Shown here piece by piece: positions 20,967 through 33,403 of a stretch of DNA of 50,054 nt. The position numbers and the translations under genes were made by a program. Below the pieces are notes generated by a model, which was not told where the DNA came from, ran no database searches, and saw only the letters and a program-made list of their open reading frames with translations. The stretch covers positions 1-50,054 of the forward strand of contig JAQGBZ010000425.1 in assembly GCA_034687125.1 (NCBI GenBank), read 5' to 3'. The DNA comes from Neelides folsomi. Lineage: Eukaryota > Arthropoda > Collembola > Neelipleona > Neelidae. How positions within the stretch are numbered: the stretch's first letter is position 1; every line of letters begins with the position of its first letter.

Positions 20967-23900
20967 ATGACGTCAATTCAAGAACGCATTGAAGATCCAA
21001 CTCCTGGACCAAATTACCCCAAAAAACACGACACAGAGAAGCTTTACTATGAAATTAACGATACACCTCCCTGGTATTTATTTGTTCACTTTATCTTGAT
21101 TTTCCATGCATAAATGATTATATCCGTTTTAATTGATATTTGTTTTCAGGTACTTGACAATACTTTTAGGATTTCAAGTAAGTAAATAATTATTACAAAC
21201 ATATTGTAATTATTTCAAATTATGTGATCATGTTATTTGAAGCATGGTTAAACAGAAAATTTATTAGATTAAGAATTTAATATTGTTTGAATTAAGCATT
21301 ATTTGACAATGGTTGGCGGCACCGTATCAGTTCCATTTATCATATGTAATTTTCTCACAACTTTTTACAATTATGTATATCTTTATAATTTATAATTTTA
21401 TTAACAATGAATATTTGATATTCAAAATAATTTCCTGAAAAGGTCCCGCCATGTGTATGGATGAAGATGATGAAGGGAGATCCAAAATAATCTCAACAAT
21501 TATTTTCGTGTCCGGAATAGTGACACTACTCCAGTCCACATTTGGAACTCGCCTCCCAATCATTCAAGGTTCATATTGACATTGCTTTTATTGTTTTTTG
21601 CTCCCACTTCAATCGAATGGAATTAATAGATAAAGTTTTGAGCATCTAATTGATTGTGATTGATGTCATGATGCGAATGTCGTTTGCAGGAGGGTCATTT
21701 TCCTTTATCATTCCGACAATGGCCATTTTGAGTCTCAATAAATGGAAATGCCCTGAAACAAGCCAAATGACCAGTGATGAAAAAACAGAAGTATGGGAAC
21801 AAAGAATGAGGGAAATTCAAGGAGCCATCATTTGCGCGTCTCTTTTTGAAGTCTGTTTTGGATTCTTTGGTTTGTACCAAAACCACATTTAACAAATTGA
21901 TTAAATTAACAGTTTACATTAAGACCAAGTCATTAATATTTTGGAAAATTAAACACTTGAACAAATAGAATCTAATGATGAACCTTCGAAATGTGTTAGA
22001 ATTTTAGAATGCCCAAATGAAATTTAGAATTATGTACATTTTAATAAAATATAAATTTAGAGAATATTGATGCAATATAATGCAATAAACGCTTATAATG
22101 AAAATAACTATCTTTAGGAATAATCGGAGTGATTTTGCGGTTTATAACTCCATTAACTGTGGCTCCTGCAATTGCTATGATTGGACTTGGCCTTTTCAAA
22201 GTATGAAAATGAAACTTAATGTTTAATATTTACAAGCCATTATGTATACCAACCATCAAATACAGATATACATATTGTATGTAATATGTACATGTCATTC
22301 CTCATGCGACTCATGTCCACATAACAAAATTAGTTTCGGTGTCAATAATATTTTTGCCTATTGGTAAATATATGCACATTTGATTGACTTTTTAATTTTT
22401 CGAAGGTCGCTGCTAAACATGCTGCTGTCAATTGGCCAATTGCTCTCCTGTAATGATATTTCATTTTTGCTAAAGTATTTAAACATGCTTTTAAGATCAA
22501 TAAGAAATATGCAGACAAAAAATAGCTTATAATTATAATCTAATCAGTTCAGCATTTTAAAATTTAACTTAATAATAAATACATAGTAAAGATGTTTTTT
22601 TAATATTTAAGGACAATTGCTCTTATTGCAATATTCTCTCAATATCTCAAAAGTGTAAAAATTTCAATTCCGTTCACAAAATCGGATGAAGTTGGAAATA
22701 AATGGAGTCGGTATCCATTTTTCGAAGTTTTTCCGGTAAGAGTTCAAAACTTTTAATGACATTAATAAATAAATTTTGATATTTTGTGTGATAGAAAATA
22801 ACTTAAGATTAAGAATATCGTAAGGTTTTGATTACCTACTTTCACAAACAACCATATATTGACATTTAAATATTGTAGGCCAAGTTAAAATCCTTTATTA
22901 GGCATAATGCATTTAAGTATGCAAGGTGGTAATTCTTTATTGTTCGTAACATCATACATGTTTTAATGTTGTAAGGTTCTTCTAACAATGGGGATTGTAT
23001 GGTTATTATGCGGAATATTAACATTGACTAACGTGCTTGCCGAAGGAAACGCAGCACGAACGGATGCAAGGGGCATTATTGTTCAACAAACAAGTTGGAT
23101 TCGAGTGCCTTATCCATGTAAAAATATTTATCAAATTAAATATAAAATACTGTAATAATATGAAATAACCAATTTGGGAAAGAATTTAAAACTTAAACTT
23201 TGAATGATCAGTTCAATGGGGATGGCCAACTGTAACAACGGGAGCAGTTTTTGGAATGTTTGCTGGCGTTTTAGCTTCGACAGTTGAGTCCATTGGAGAT
23301 TATTATGCAGCAGCTAGAATCTCAGGTAAAGTTTAAATATGTTTAAACAATAACTTTTGTGTAATAAATAATTGTAAAATGCATAATACGGCACGGGTAT
23401 ATCATAATATATCTTATTGCTAATGATATTACAATTACATTAGCTTAAATATGATTTAACATTTTCCCTCAAAATAATCCTATTTACACATCAAAAATTA
23501 GTCACTATGTTCTAAATTAGATAATCTTTTGTTGATAGGTGCTTCTAAACCACCAACACATGCAATCAACAGAGGAATCTTTATTGAAGGCTTTGGCTGT
23601 GTTCTGGCCGGAATTTGGGGTACAGGAAATGGGTCGACATCTTATAGTGAAAACATAGGTGCAATCAGCGTCACAAAGGCATGAACTTTCGGCATGGTCG
23701 ACAATTGTGTGACTTTTCCCCCAAACTTCAATTGTTCAAATTAACAATTCGTCACTCGTAGGTTGGAGCGAGGAGAGTTATTCAAGCAGCCGGATGTTTA
23801 ATGATTCTTTGTTCACTTATTGGAAAAATTGGGGCAGCTTTCATCTCTATCCCTGAACCAATTATTGGAGGTGTCTTTTGTGTTGTTTTTGCCACTGTCA

Positions 23901-24749
23901 CTGCAGTTGGCCTTTCTAATCTTCAAGGTGTCAATCTCTCATCATCAAGAAATATATTTATCATTGGATTCTCGATATTTTTTGGATTGGTGCGTTCAAA
24001 TTAGATAATATGATGTGTACTACATGTACCATATAAATACCAATAAGTACAGTGCCTATGAGTCGCAATCCTTTTGGACCTCACTGTAGTATACTATTGT
24101 ATAGCTATCATATTTAGTATATTTGTAAACATTAAATAAAGTTATTTTTGTAATGTCTCTTTAATAGGTAATATCTGAATGGATCGGCAAAGATGAAAAC
24201 AAACAAGCCATCGATATTGGAAATGAAAGCTTAAACCAAATCATCTACATTCTCCTTCATACGGGAATGTTCGTATCAGGATTTTTGGGCTTCTTTCTTG
24301 ATAATACGATTCCAGGTAAAATGGAAATTTTGAATGAGTGTAGGAGAATGCCTATGCATAAGCCTTAATACCTTACTTAATATTAAAGTAATATTTTGTA
24401 ATATGTAAATGATAGGTACAAAAGAAGAGCGAGGTCTCATTGAATGGTCTTCCCATTTAAATATCGAATCAAACGAATCTCTTGGACGTGATACCTCTTA
24501 TGATCTTCCTTATATAATGAATTTTATTAAAAGGTATTTTCAATTCTCTAAACGATATCCTATGATTCTATTTGACCTTAAATATCGACTGATTTTAACC
24601 ATTTGAACAGACACAGTTGGTTGAAGAGATTACCAATTTCTCCAACTTATGAAAAGTTTTTCTCTTCCAAACTCCCAAAGAATAGCCCGAGTCACTTGTC
24701 AAAAATGGACAAGGTGAACAAAGAAAATAACGAAACAACTCCAATTTAA
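20967..24749 (+). CDS. SLC23-family nucleobase/ascorbate transporter
   Basis: Fifteen exons: 20967-21073, 21150-21177, 21297-21345, 21443-21568, 21690-21869, 22118-22200, 22406-22449, 22612-22735, 22976-23117, 23212-23325, 23539-23678, 23762-23989, 24168-24315, 24416-24533 and 24611-24749. The product is 589 residues. It is a plasma-membrane sodium-coupled transporter of the NAT/NCS2 family, carrying ascorbate in vertebrate SVCT1/2 or nucleobases in other animals. The QH motif is present at residues 45-46 ([12 protein letters not shown]). The NAT signature appears as [10 protein letters not shown] at about 370-379. The TM8 acidic motif is [33 protein letters not shown] and a hydrophilic tail also match. 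Intron 11 uses a GC donor (AAG then GCATGA). Substrate cannot be decided by eye. Confidence 0.95.
21893..22040 (+). repeat. Dispersed repeat, left part (copy in SLC23 intron 5)
   Basis: Roughly 150 bp that is clearly similar to 33781-33935. Shared blocks include TTGATTAAATTAAC, CATTAATATTTTGGA, TCTAATGAT and GAATGCCCAA, in the same order and orientation. The copy begins just beyond the end of exon 5. It is probably a fragment of an AT-rich non-autonomous transposon or of a small segmental duplication. Confidence 0.7.
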
Positions 24750-26007
24750 TGTTATGTGGTGCTAAAAGAAAATGGTATTTTGACCATGTTTCTAGCTATA
24801 CTCCAAATACTCATTCATATTGAACCAATATCATTTTTATAATTATTTTAAATAATGACCAATTATTCTTTCTACTATTATTCTTAAAATATTTACACAA
24901 TTACAAATATTTCCTTATTTTATCCTTATTGTAAAAAAATGTCGAGTATATTTTCTGTACTTACATTTTCCCTCAAATATATCATTACTGTATGTATACA
25001 AATCGTAAAATCAATTGTAAAATCAAGTATTGATGAGAAAAACATAATAAAATAATAGTATTTATTAGAAATTTTAAATGAGAACAAATGAAGCCTAATA
25101 TGGATCCGATTTGAATATTTTATCTAAGGAAGACTATCGAAAGTATTACATCTTTATACATCACATGGATAGAAGATAGGATAAACAATTAAATAAACAG
25201 ATACTAATGGTCAATATTAATGATCATTTAAATCTAAATAGTATAGTATAATTTGAATCATCTACTTATTTTTTAACTTCTTTTAAATCGCATAACGGTC
25301 ATTATCATTACTTTCATTAAATTCGGTACAATAAATGTTTTTGAAATTGGATACAAAATAGGAAAAAACATATAAATATCGATATACTCATATACTTACA
25401 TGCATACATTTTATTTAAATAGTGCCTAATGTAGCACTATTTTAACGTGGGTATTTGTGTGCATTTTAATACACTTTTTTAAAGTATTTATATCTTGGTT
25501 ATATGTTATATTTATATAAAGTACAGTGGTTGATGCAAATGAAAATAATGTGAGACTATTGTATCATTTGAAATGAATTACTCGCAATTATCTCCACCAC
25601 TATGGAGTACGAGGAGCAACGGAACATCCAATTGAGATCTTGAGAAGGTAGGCCATTAAAAAGATGCTTTCGTATGTATTCTCCGGCCTTCCTTCAAATC
25701 ATCGTTGCGGGACAAAGATTTGCATATTATAAAATTATAATCCATTTCCTCAGAACGGCGAGATACTAACCTAACGGGAACAAAGAATAAAGAGAATTAG
25801 GAAATTCTCTCACACATTTATTTCTAAAAAGAGATGTGCCGGTGACTGAGATGCTACTAGGTTGGTATGTTTAAATATAGGTTTCCACCTTCAACTTGAC
25901 AATTTCTTTCTTTGATCACTATATGCAAAATCATCCTCGGCCAACTTGTCACTCTCAGTCTTGCATGGGGAAGGTAGGAAGAACGTTACAAAGTGTGGAT
26001 TAGAATA
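24750..26007. other. Intergenic region downstream of SLC23
   Basis: About 1.26 kb. It contains the right part of the dispersed repeat (25024-25240). The less AT-rich stretch at about 25580-26000, with two GTAGG sequences at about 25647 and 25973, could be untranslated 5' sequence of the downstream secreted-protein gene. No coding frame is supported. Confidence 0.45.
25024..25240 (+). repeat. Dispersed repeat, right part (copy downstream of SLC23)
   Basis: About 215 bp matching 33945-34240 with small indels. Shared blocks include GTATTGATGAGAAA, AAATGAGAACAAATGAAGCC, TTATCTAAGGAAGACTATCG and GATCATTTAAATCTAAAT. It has the same orientation as the other copy. Confidence 0.75.
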
Positions 26008-28101
26008 ATGAGGATTCATATTATTAGTTTTTTCTTCTTCTTCCTCATTACGGAGTCTTTGGGAGTCATCCGAGTAGGAAAAGAAGAAAAAGTAACAAAT
26101 CGAATCACATCACCTTCAAACTCATCATTCTCATCATTTCCAAATCATCCAAATCTCATCCCACATGAAGGAATTGAAGGCTCAATAAAGAAAAATGTTG
26201 AGAATATTAGTGGAACCGATAAATCGCTTTTGCTCAATTCATTCTACAGTGTTTATAATGAAACATTGGATCAGGATTCTCCAGAATTCCTCCCACAACT
26301 TTATTCTCCTCCACTTAAAGACCCAGAAAAGTCAAAAACAGGAAGTGAGGCTGAGATTGGTAAACTTTATCAAGTAGGGAGTGACTCCATAAAAATAATC
26401 TCAAGTTCTGAATCTCCATTTTTTCAAGAAATCCTTATGGTCAAATTCAGAAAACCGAAAAAGAAATCTATAATTATCGATTCTTATGAGAATTCTAATG
26501 AAGAAGATTCAACAGAAAACAGTGGTGAAGTTAAAAACGAAGAAGTTCAAGTTCCAGAAGAATCAACAGCTAAAGAAAATAATGTTAATCAAAATAATGT
26601 TAATGAAAACAATGTAAATTCAACAGTTTCTTCAACTGAGGTAAATAAAAATGGTTCAGAAGAACTTCCAGAGCCTGAAGCATTAAGACAATCGTTCAAT
26701 AATGGTCCAATTTATACTGAGAAGTCTTCTGTAAAGAAAGAACTTGGTAATTCAAAATTCCAAAAGAAAAAGCTCACAGCAATTAGAAAAAAATTACTCG
26801 ATCCCTCCGTTTACAGATATTATAATTATCCCGGCCGGCAGTCTAATTACGACTATTCCCGAATAATTCGGAATTTCCCTCATAGACGTCCAAACAACAA
26901 TAATTTCAGGACTCCTTATCCCTACAAGAGCCCAAAGAGAAAATATTACATGAATCAGAGAATGCCTTCAGCTTCACTCCGCTCTGAAGTGTTTCATCCA
27001 AAATCCCAATTGCCACGTTTGGCCAATCCACTCGGAGCAATTTCAGCTCCGTTGATCGGAGAAGAACCGGAAGAAACATTCGGTTTTATGTTTTTCGACC
27101 CTGAGCCTCATGAAGATGATTCTCATCATGAGCCCTCAGACACGAATGATTTCAACCATGAGGCATATGAAGCAGTTGAGAAAAAGAAACGATTATACAA
27201 TAAACACTCCGACCCTTCTTATTACAACAACAAAGAAAATAACAAATATTATGATATTGACAGCGAAGACAATTCAGATGAAAATGAGGATGAAAAAGGT
27301 CAACAATATGACAGGAATCATTATCCAAAATATCATCCTACAAGATATACAACAAGGGATCGTGGGGGATTAGAGAAACAACACCATGAACGAAATCCTT
27401 ATTTAAATCGAGATTATTACAATAATCCACCTCAGCACAGCAGACTGAATAATTATCAGTACTTTAGCCCAGGTTATCATCATCACCATAATGACTCACC
27501 CCATTTGAATTACCATCCAAGAATTAAATCAAAAATCAAAAGTTCTCCCAACAAATACAACTACAATTATGATAAATACGACGTTGAGGATGACGAGAGA
27601 AAGAAAAAAGAGCAAGTTTACAACAAGTACAAATATTCTCAAGGTTCACTTAAAGAGAGCAAAGGTGCGGGTGATGCAGATGGAAAAGGAAGTTCCAGCA
27701 GCGAGACCATTATTGAAATTCTCACAGGGAATGGAGAACAAGGGGAAGTTCGCATAAGAGAAGGACCAGAAAAATCCAAATCTAATAAAGGTCAACAACG
27801 TGAAGAGAGCAGACGAAAAAGTCATGTCCATGACATTCAAACAACGACGGAATCAGTTCCATTGAGACTTAAAATTCATTTTTATGAGGATGAACCAGGA
27901 ATAGATGAGTCGCTGTTTGACTTCAAAGAAGCAGAGTCGGCGATGATACCAAGTGTATCAAAGTTATATGGGAGTCGGACGAATGGAAATTATCCACCGC
28001 CGGGATTTTATGAAGATTCGGATACGAAACATTTCCATATTTTTCCTGCTATGACCGCAAGTAACCAGCAGAAAACTTACAAGATATTTTACAATCTTTA
28101 A
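26008..28101 (+). CDS. Intronless secreted low-complexity protein (697 residues)
   Basis: One open frame. The first ATG is at 26008 (the frame is open slightly further upstream but without ATG). It begins with a strong signal peptide (MRIHIISFFFFFLITESLG). There is no folded domain I recognise. The mature chain is low complexity: Ser/Pro/Glu-rich at first, then a short Asn-Val repeat (NNVNQNNVNENNVNS), then long Tyr/Asn/His/Pro/Asp-rich tracts (SYYNNKENNKYYDIDSEDN, PGYHHHHNDSPHLNYH). Clustered acidic residues and tyrosines suggest an extracellular matrix, cuticle or adhesive protein, possibly with metal-binding His runs. Function is unknown. Absence of introns across 2.1 kb is unusual among its neighbours. 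Confidence 0.8.
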   Translation: MRIHIISFFFFFLITESLGVIRVGKEEKVTNRITSPSNSSFSSFPNHPNLIPHEGIEGSIKKNVENISGTDKSLLLNSFYSVYNETLDQDSPEFLPQLYSPPLKDPEKSKTGSEAEIGKLYQVGSDSIKIISSSESPFFQEILMVKFRKPKKKSIIIDSYENSNEEDSTENSGEVKNEEVQVPEESTAKENNVNQNNVNENNVNSTVSSTEVNKNGSEELPEPEALRQSFNNGPIYTEKSSVKKELGNSKFQKKKLTAIRKKLLDPSVYRYYNYPGRQSNYDYSRIIRNFPHRRPNNNNFRTPYPYKSPKRKYYMNQRMPSASLRSEVFHPKSQLPRLANPLGAISAPLIGEEPEETFGFMFFDPEPHEDDSHHEPSDTNDFNHEAYEAVEKKKRLYNKHSDPSYYNNKENNKYYDIDSEDNSDENEDEKGQQYDRNHYPKYHPTRYTTRDRGGLEKQHHERNPYLNRDYYNNPPQHSRLNNYQYFSPGYHHHHNDSPHLNYHPRIKSKIKSSPNKYNYNYDKYDVEDDERKKKEQVYNKYKYSQGSLKESKGAGDADGKGSSSSETIIEILTGNGEQGEVRIREGPEKSKSNKGQQREESRRKSHVHDIQTTTESVPLRLKIHFYEDEPGIDESLFDFKEAESAMIPSVSKLYGSRTNGNYPPPGFYEDSDTKHFHIFPAMTASNQQKTYKIFYNL

Positions 28102-29259
28102 TATTTTAATGGTGATTTGGGTTATTTGCTAATTAAATAACATAATTGCTACATACTTAACCTTTAGACAATGATGCCATATTTGAAAATTACTGAAAAT
28201 AGTATAACTTTTGTAACAAGCAATGCAATTATGGTGCTAAAGAATATTTAATAAAAATTATTTTATAGATTAATAATGAGTAATGTTCATAATCATGATC
28301 AAATATGTATTCTACTTTAAGATACAAGATACATTACCATTACTGCACTGTACTGTGACTACTGTGTCTGTAAGTGAATTACAAACATAGTATAGTATGT
28401 TTTATGTTCATGTATTAAAAAAAATTATATGTAGAATAAGTTTTATTGTAATACTGTATACTGTATAATACATCTTTCACTTTCATTACATTTTAAATAA
28501 GTCATTTTAGATTTTATAAGATAATACATTTAATTATATGCTAATCGAACTCAGTTTATAAATTTTTTTAATCTACTCAAGGATTACCTAAATCAATTTA
28601 TTCATATTGTGAATCTATTTTAATTGTTTAATACGATCTAGGAATCTGTAAGATAATACACGACAGTGATTTTTTCATTCCATTCCATTCCATTCCATTC
28701 CATTCCATCTAAATACCTACGAATGTGAATATATTACTGTCTGACAAATTAAGCAATTCTGAAATTAGATTAGATCTAGTAAAAAAAAGCTTTTATAAAA
28801 TGCAATAAGTATTAAACAAAAATAAAATTGGATAATTAGACTTGATAATATTTTCGATAAAATGTACATCTATCTAGGAGAGAAAATTCCATAAATAAAG
28901 TAAATTAAAATAGTTATTTATTAAAAGTAATCAGTTAAAATATTAATTTGTTTCAAGCGAAATGCTTTTGAAAAATATGTAAGGCGTGTTTGCAAATAAA
29001 ATATGAACTTCAAACTAAAATTTTAGAGGTGTTACATAAGGAGGAAAAAGCATTACATTAATAAACTGGACATTGCACTAATAAATTAACTAAATCTTAA
29101 AGCTTAGCTGGATGAAGCATGAAGAAGCAAAAAAAATCTTGACGCAAAATCAGCAGAAAGCATTGGTGTCTTAAAATTGGCCTAATCTTCAAAGTACTTT
29201 TTTCTATATAATAAAAAAAAATAAATCATACATCAGCTACAAATATTAAAGTACAAATA
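28102..29259. other. Intergenic region with a CATTC microsatellite
   Basis: AT-rich 1.16 kb between two convergent genes. It holds six perfect copies of CATTC at 28676-28705 and otherwise only presumed 3' UTRs. Confidence 0.6.
28676..28705. repeat. (CATTC)6 microsatellite
   Basis: Six uninterrupted CATTC pentamers in an AT-rich spacer, likely length-variable. Confidence 0.95.
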
Positions 29260-32200
29260 TTAATTTATACAACGACGAGCAGAATTTGTTGGCAACCTCA
29301 ATCTTGACCCTGGCTGTTGAACATGTTCTGGCACAAACTTTCGTGGCATCATGGTCTGTTCAACAATAGAATCACTTACGCTTGTTCTTGCCCCTGAATA
29401 AAAAATTATTTCGTTATGAATGTTTATTAGAATAGATTTTTAAAGTAAAGTTAATTAAAATGATAATAATCTCATATGATATTAAACTCACATTCAAATT
29501 TGAGTTTATAAAATTACCTAAGTGCATTTGTGCAATAGGGATTGAACCCCTAAGCGGCCCAATTTTGCCATCGGCTGCTTTGAATGTAGTTGGTGCAATT
29601 TCCTTTACTGGCAGTTTGGTCGACTCTACTTTGGAGCTTTGGATCGGGCAGGATTTCATCGGAATTTTAGTCCCGCCACTCCCAGCAGCAGCTGCATTTT
29701 TTCTGAACGATGGGATTTTGGAAGTTTTGCTCGGGCTGTTGAATTTTGACTCCAAGTTATTGGGATTGTGGCAAGGTGAGCGGTGACATGTGACAACCTT
29801 AGCTAGGACTGTAATTAAATAAAAATATAATGAATCAATCAAAGATACCTATTAACATTTAGAAATATAATATATTGATTCTTCATATTTTACCAATACT
29901 ATTTAAAATATTATATTTTACTTATTAAACCACAATGCTCAAGAATAAAATAAAAAGCATAAAAGCATAATATGCATTAACTCACCAGGTTGATTGTAGA
30001 TGTAACATGAAACAGGAGATTGAATGTTACGGTAAGCATCCTTCGATCCCATTTTTTTGGCAGAAGACATTGGAGTGGGAATTTTGCAGTTCAAAGGCTT
30101 GACTGGTGTTTTAAAAGTTGTCTTTTGAGTTGGAGCTGATTTTGGCTCTGAAGCTGCGGGATTCGAAATAAAAACCTTTGGTTTAATGATTTTTGAAGGA
30201 ACGGCCAAAGGCGAATTCATTTTTGTTGGGTTCTTGACAGGTGTAAGTGGTCTCTTCACTGGCAGAGTATTTGCAGATTTTCTTTTTGGGCTCAAAACTT
30301 GAGAAGGCCGTTTAGGGCTCGAAAGACTTTTTGGTCTTGGAGGACTCGGACGAGTGGGATTTTCCTTCATGAGTTGGGAAACTCTTGGAGCTTTCAAAAA
30401 TTTTGGACTTTCAGTTGCTGTGATCAACTTCATTTGATTCTCTTTTCCCTTTGGTGTGACATTCCCATCCTGTGATCCAATGAAGCTGGAATCATATCCC
30501 TCAGCAGCTTCAGCTTCTTCGAGCAATTTCTCCATAATCGTCACGCTATCATCCAATCCTGCATTCTCCATGTTGAATCTGAAATAAATATAAAAATGGT
30601 GTTATTTAGTTAAAAATTAGCTTTTAAACAATTAACCAAATTAAAATAAGTTTAAATTAAGCAAAGCAAATAATAAATTACGATTCAGCTTCGTTAACAG
30701 TGCTCACAGATTCTTGGAGTAATGAATAATTTAAAGAAGATCCACAAGATCTAAAAGATAATTTAAAAGCTTCTAAAATGCATAAAATGAGGTGATAATT
30801 CTTAATGCTCAATTTTACCAATAAATTAAAAATTCATACAATCATTCATTGCAATAATGTAAAGGTAAGCTTTAAAAATAATTAATGGGCTTACGAAGGA
30901 TTCAACAATAAGGATGTTGATCGAGCAAAGTCATTAGAGACAAATCCACTGCCACATGGTTTGGAGATTTCCAAATTTTTTGTCAAATTGAAGGATCTGT
31001 TTCCAGGGATTGACCTTCGCCCTGGCGTTAAAGGGCTTTGAGCAGACATGAAACTTTTCCGATTTTTCATTGGAGACGCATAAGACAATTCTTTTGGCCG
31101 TTGGGGAGAATTTTGTGCTACAACAGGCTGATTATTGGTCTGATCAAAATCAATTAGGTTGGTTGAATTCCGATGATTTTTTGAAACTCCTCCAAGGCTT
31201 CGACGAGTGAAAAGCGAAATGGTTGAGAAGTCCATCAAGTTCACATCATCCGTCAATTCCTTTTGAGCATCAGCATCCGGAATTGAAATGTTGGCAATTG
31301 ACTCACTGAGGGACTCTGTATTGAAGGTTGTATTCAATTCTTGAATTGTGATTTCAGCAATTCCCTTCTCAATTATTTCAGTTTCAGTTTCAAGGTCGCT
31401 TGATGGTGCAGATGGGGTGATTTTCCCAATTGGAGAAATCTGAATTGGAACATTTCCCTCATTGGCATCAAGAGATTTTAAGACTGAAGTCGGCTCAGCT
31501 TCAACTTCAATATTCGAGCTGGCAAAAATTTCAAGCTCTTCGAAAAGCGCAAGGGAAGCGTTTATATTTTGGAATGATTCTTCAATTTCTATTCCTTCAG
31601 GAACGTCCTCAATTTTATCCTCTTCGACTTTCTGTTCAGTTTTCTCTTCAACTTTTTCTTCTATGTCAAATTTGTTGACATCATCTCGTTCCTCATCCTT
31701 GCTCATGTCCATCAAATTTGCCTCATTTGAAGTATCGTGGGAAGTTGTCGATTCTTCTGAAATTATGTGGAGAACTTCAATAACCTCTTCAAATTCCTTT
31801 TCTTCTGTTTGAGCTTTTTCTAGTGAGTCAGTCAAGTCTTTGAACTCGAGGACTTTAGGAATAGTGTGATGTTTTGCTTGTGGAGTTCCTGCGATTGGTG
31901 TTTCAACATCGAATAGGAGTGGTGTGGTTGGAGGTGCTGTAGCCTTTCCTGGTCGCTTCTTTGAAGATACTTTGGTAATTTCCGAAGGCGGTGGAGTGTT
32001 GTAGAACGTTTTCGGAGTTTTCCAGTATTCTAAATTAAAATAATTATCCGAAACTGGTTCTTTTGGCGTAAGTTGATTCTCCTTTAATTTCAATCTGGAA
32101 ATAATTAGTAATAGATTTAAATATAAAATAATTTAATTAATAAAATACATGCTTGATTAACGATAGTACTATAATATTATTACATGCGAGCTGATCTTTT

Positions 32201-33403
32201 AACTTCTTGACATAAAGGTGTATTGATGACAATTCTCCCAGTTGAGACGCAAGAATCTTTTGCAGCACTCCTTAATCAAAATAAAAAAAGTTAATTACCT
32301 CTATATAAAAAGTTGCTAATGCATAAGCAATGCAATAAAAGCCATAAAACTTTGGCTTTTATAACTACTATATTAGTATATAAGTATTGTATAATTAAGG
32401 AAAATTAAAAATGCATTCCATTCAAATATAATATAATTTACTAATTACCCCTTTTTTTCGAGTGTAGACGCATCATTGTTTTGTGGGGTGGCAAAGAGAA
32501 GATTCATTGTGGTGTCTCCATTAGTTGAGGTAATCGTGGAATTGCCTAGGCTCATAGGAGTTAATTTGTGCTTCTTCGTGGCACTTCTTAATCTAAAATG
32601 AATAAGGAAATGAATGAATAAATCGCATAAAATTACATACAAGATGAATATTAATGATGAGCTTCTATTAAAATCTACGGTCAAAAATTACCGTTTTCCA
32701 ATGCATGTAGGAGAATCGACTGGCGGAGAATCCAAGCTAAAATTTTCTTTCTCCATGCTGCTCAAACGCCCAAGCCCGACTGAAGATGATTCCGCTTGTT
32801 TTAATACAGAATGACCGTTGGGAAGTTCAGTCACGTTGCTAAATATTTAAATAAAATCTTTATCAGCGTGCAAATTTGAATTTATGCATAGATAATAGTG
32901 TGTATTTAGTTGGGTCTCTATTATGGTATATTCATATAAAGAATTATTTAAAACATACATTCTAGAACTTCTACGAAGAATGTTCACAGGTTCTCCATTA
33001 ACATGAAAAATAGTTTCGACAGATTTAGAATGAACATCGACATCAATTTCAGCTTCTTCTACAATCACCGATTCTTCAAAGAGTCTATAATGTCATTTAC
33101 TCATTAATAATAAAATAATAAATAACATGTAAGGCAAGGTGCACTTTGTAATGATTATAAGACACCAAATTGTAATTTTATGAAATTAAACCTAAAAGCG
33201 TTAATGAGTAAATGAAATTGCTAATTAACAGTACTAATTATGTAATTATTAACAAAATCATGTAGGGCTTACGTAGACGCTTCTCCAGTTAAATTTCCTT
33301 TGGAGTCCTCTTTAGCATATCCATTTTCAAGGAGGAATTCCCTCTCAGCGGGCTCCATTGGCCCAAAGCAAGTTTCATAATAATGTTCAGACCTTTGTTC
33401 CAT
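29260..33403 (-). CDS. Large Ser/Pro-rich protein with CDK-type sites, possibly GTSE1-like
   Basis: Ten exons on the minus strand: 33403-33273, 33084-32959, 32838-32692, 32592-32449, 32270-32184, 32094-30895, 30750-30682, 30578-29986, 29808-29518 and 29393-29260. They close exactly as 973 residues. The start is MEQRSEHYYETCFGPMEPAE. It appears largely disordered. An acidic middle (about 320-480) is followed by a basic, Pro-rich C-terminal third with many S/T-P sites, including SPKR twice plus LTPVK and KTPVK, matching CDK consensus. Hydrophobic Leu-[Ile/Met]-Asp-Phe-type motifs recur (LLFDVE, NLMDMS, NLMDFS, NLIDFD). Similar repeated motifs in vertebrate GTSE1 bind clathrin adaptor-like surfaces on spindles. 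The basic Pro-rich tail would fit microtubule binding. The gene model is firm; the GTSE1 comparison is inference from motifs. Confidence 0.8.

Noticed and set aside
23801..24008. Second overlapping plus-strand frame in the SLC23 exon
   Set aside because: It is a shadow of the conserved transporter frame, which matches the family.
28676..28705. CATTC repeat as a human-type pericentromeric satellite
   Set aside because: Only six units in a gene-rich arthropod context; a simple microsatellite is sufficient.
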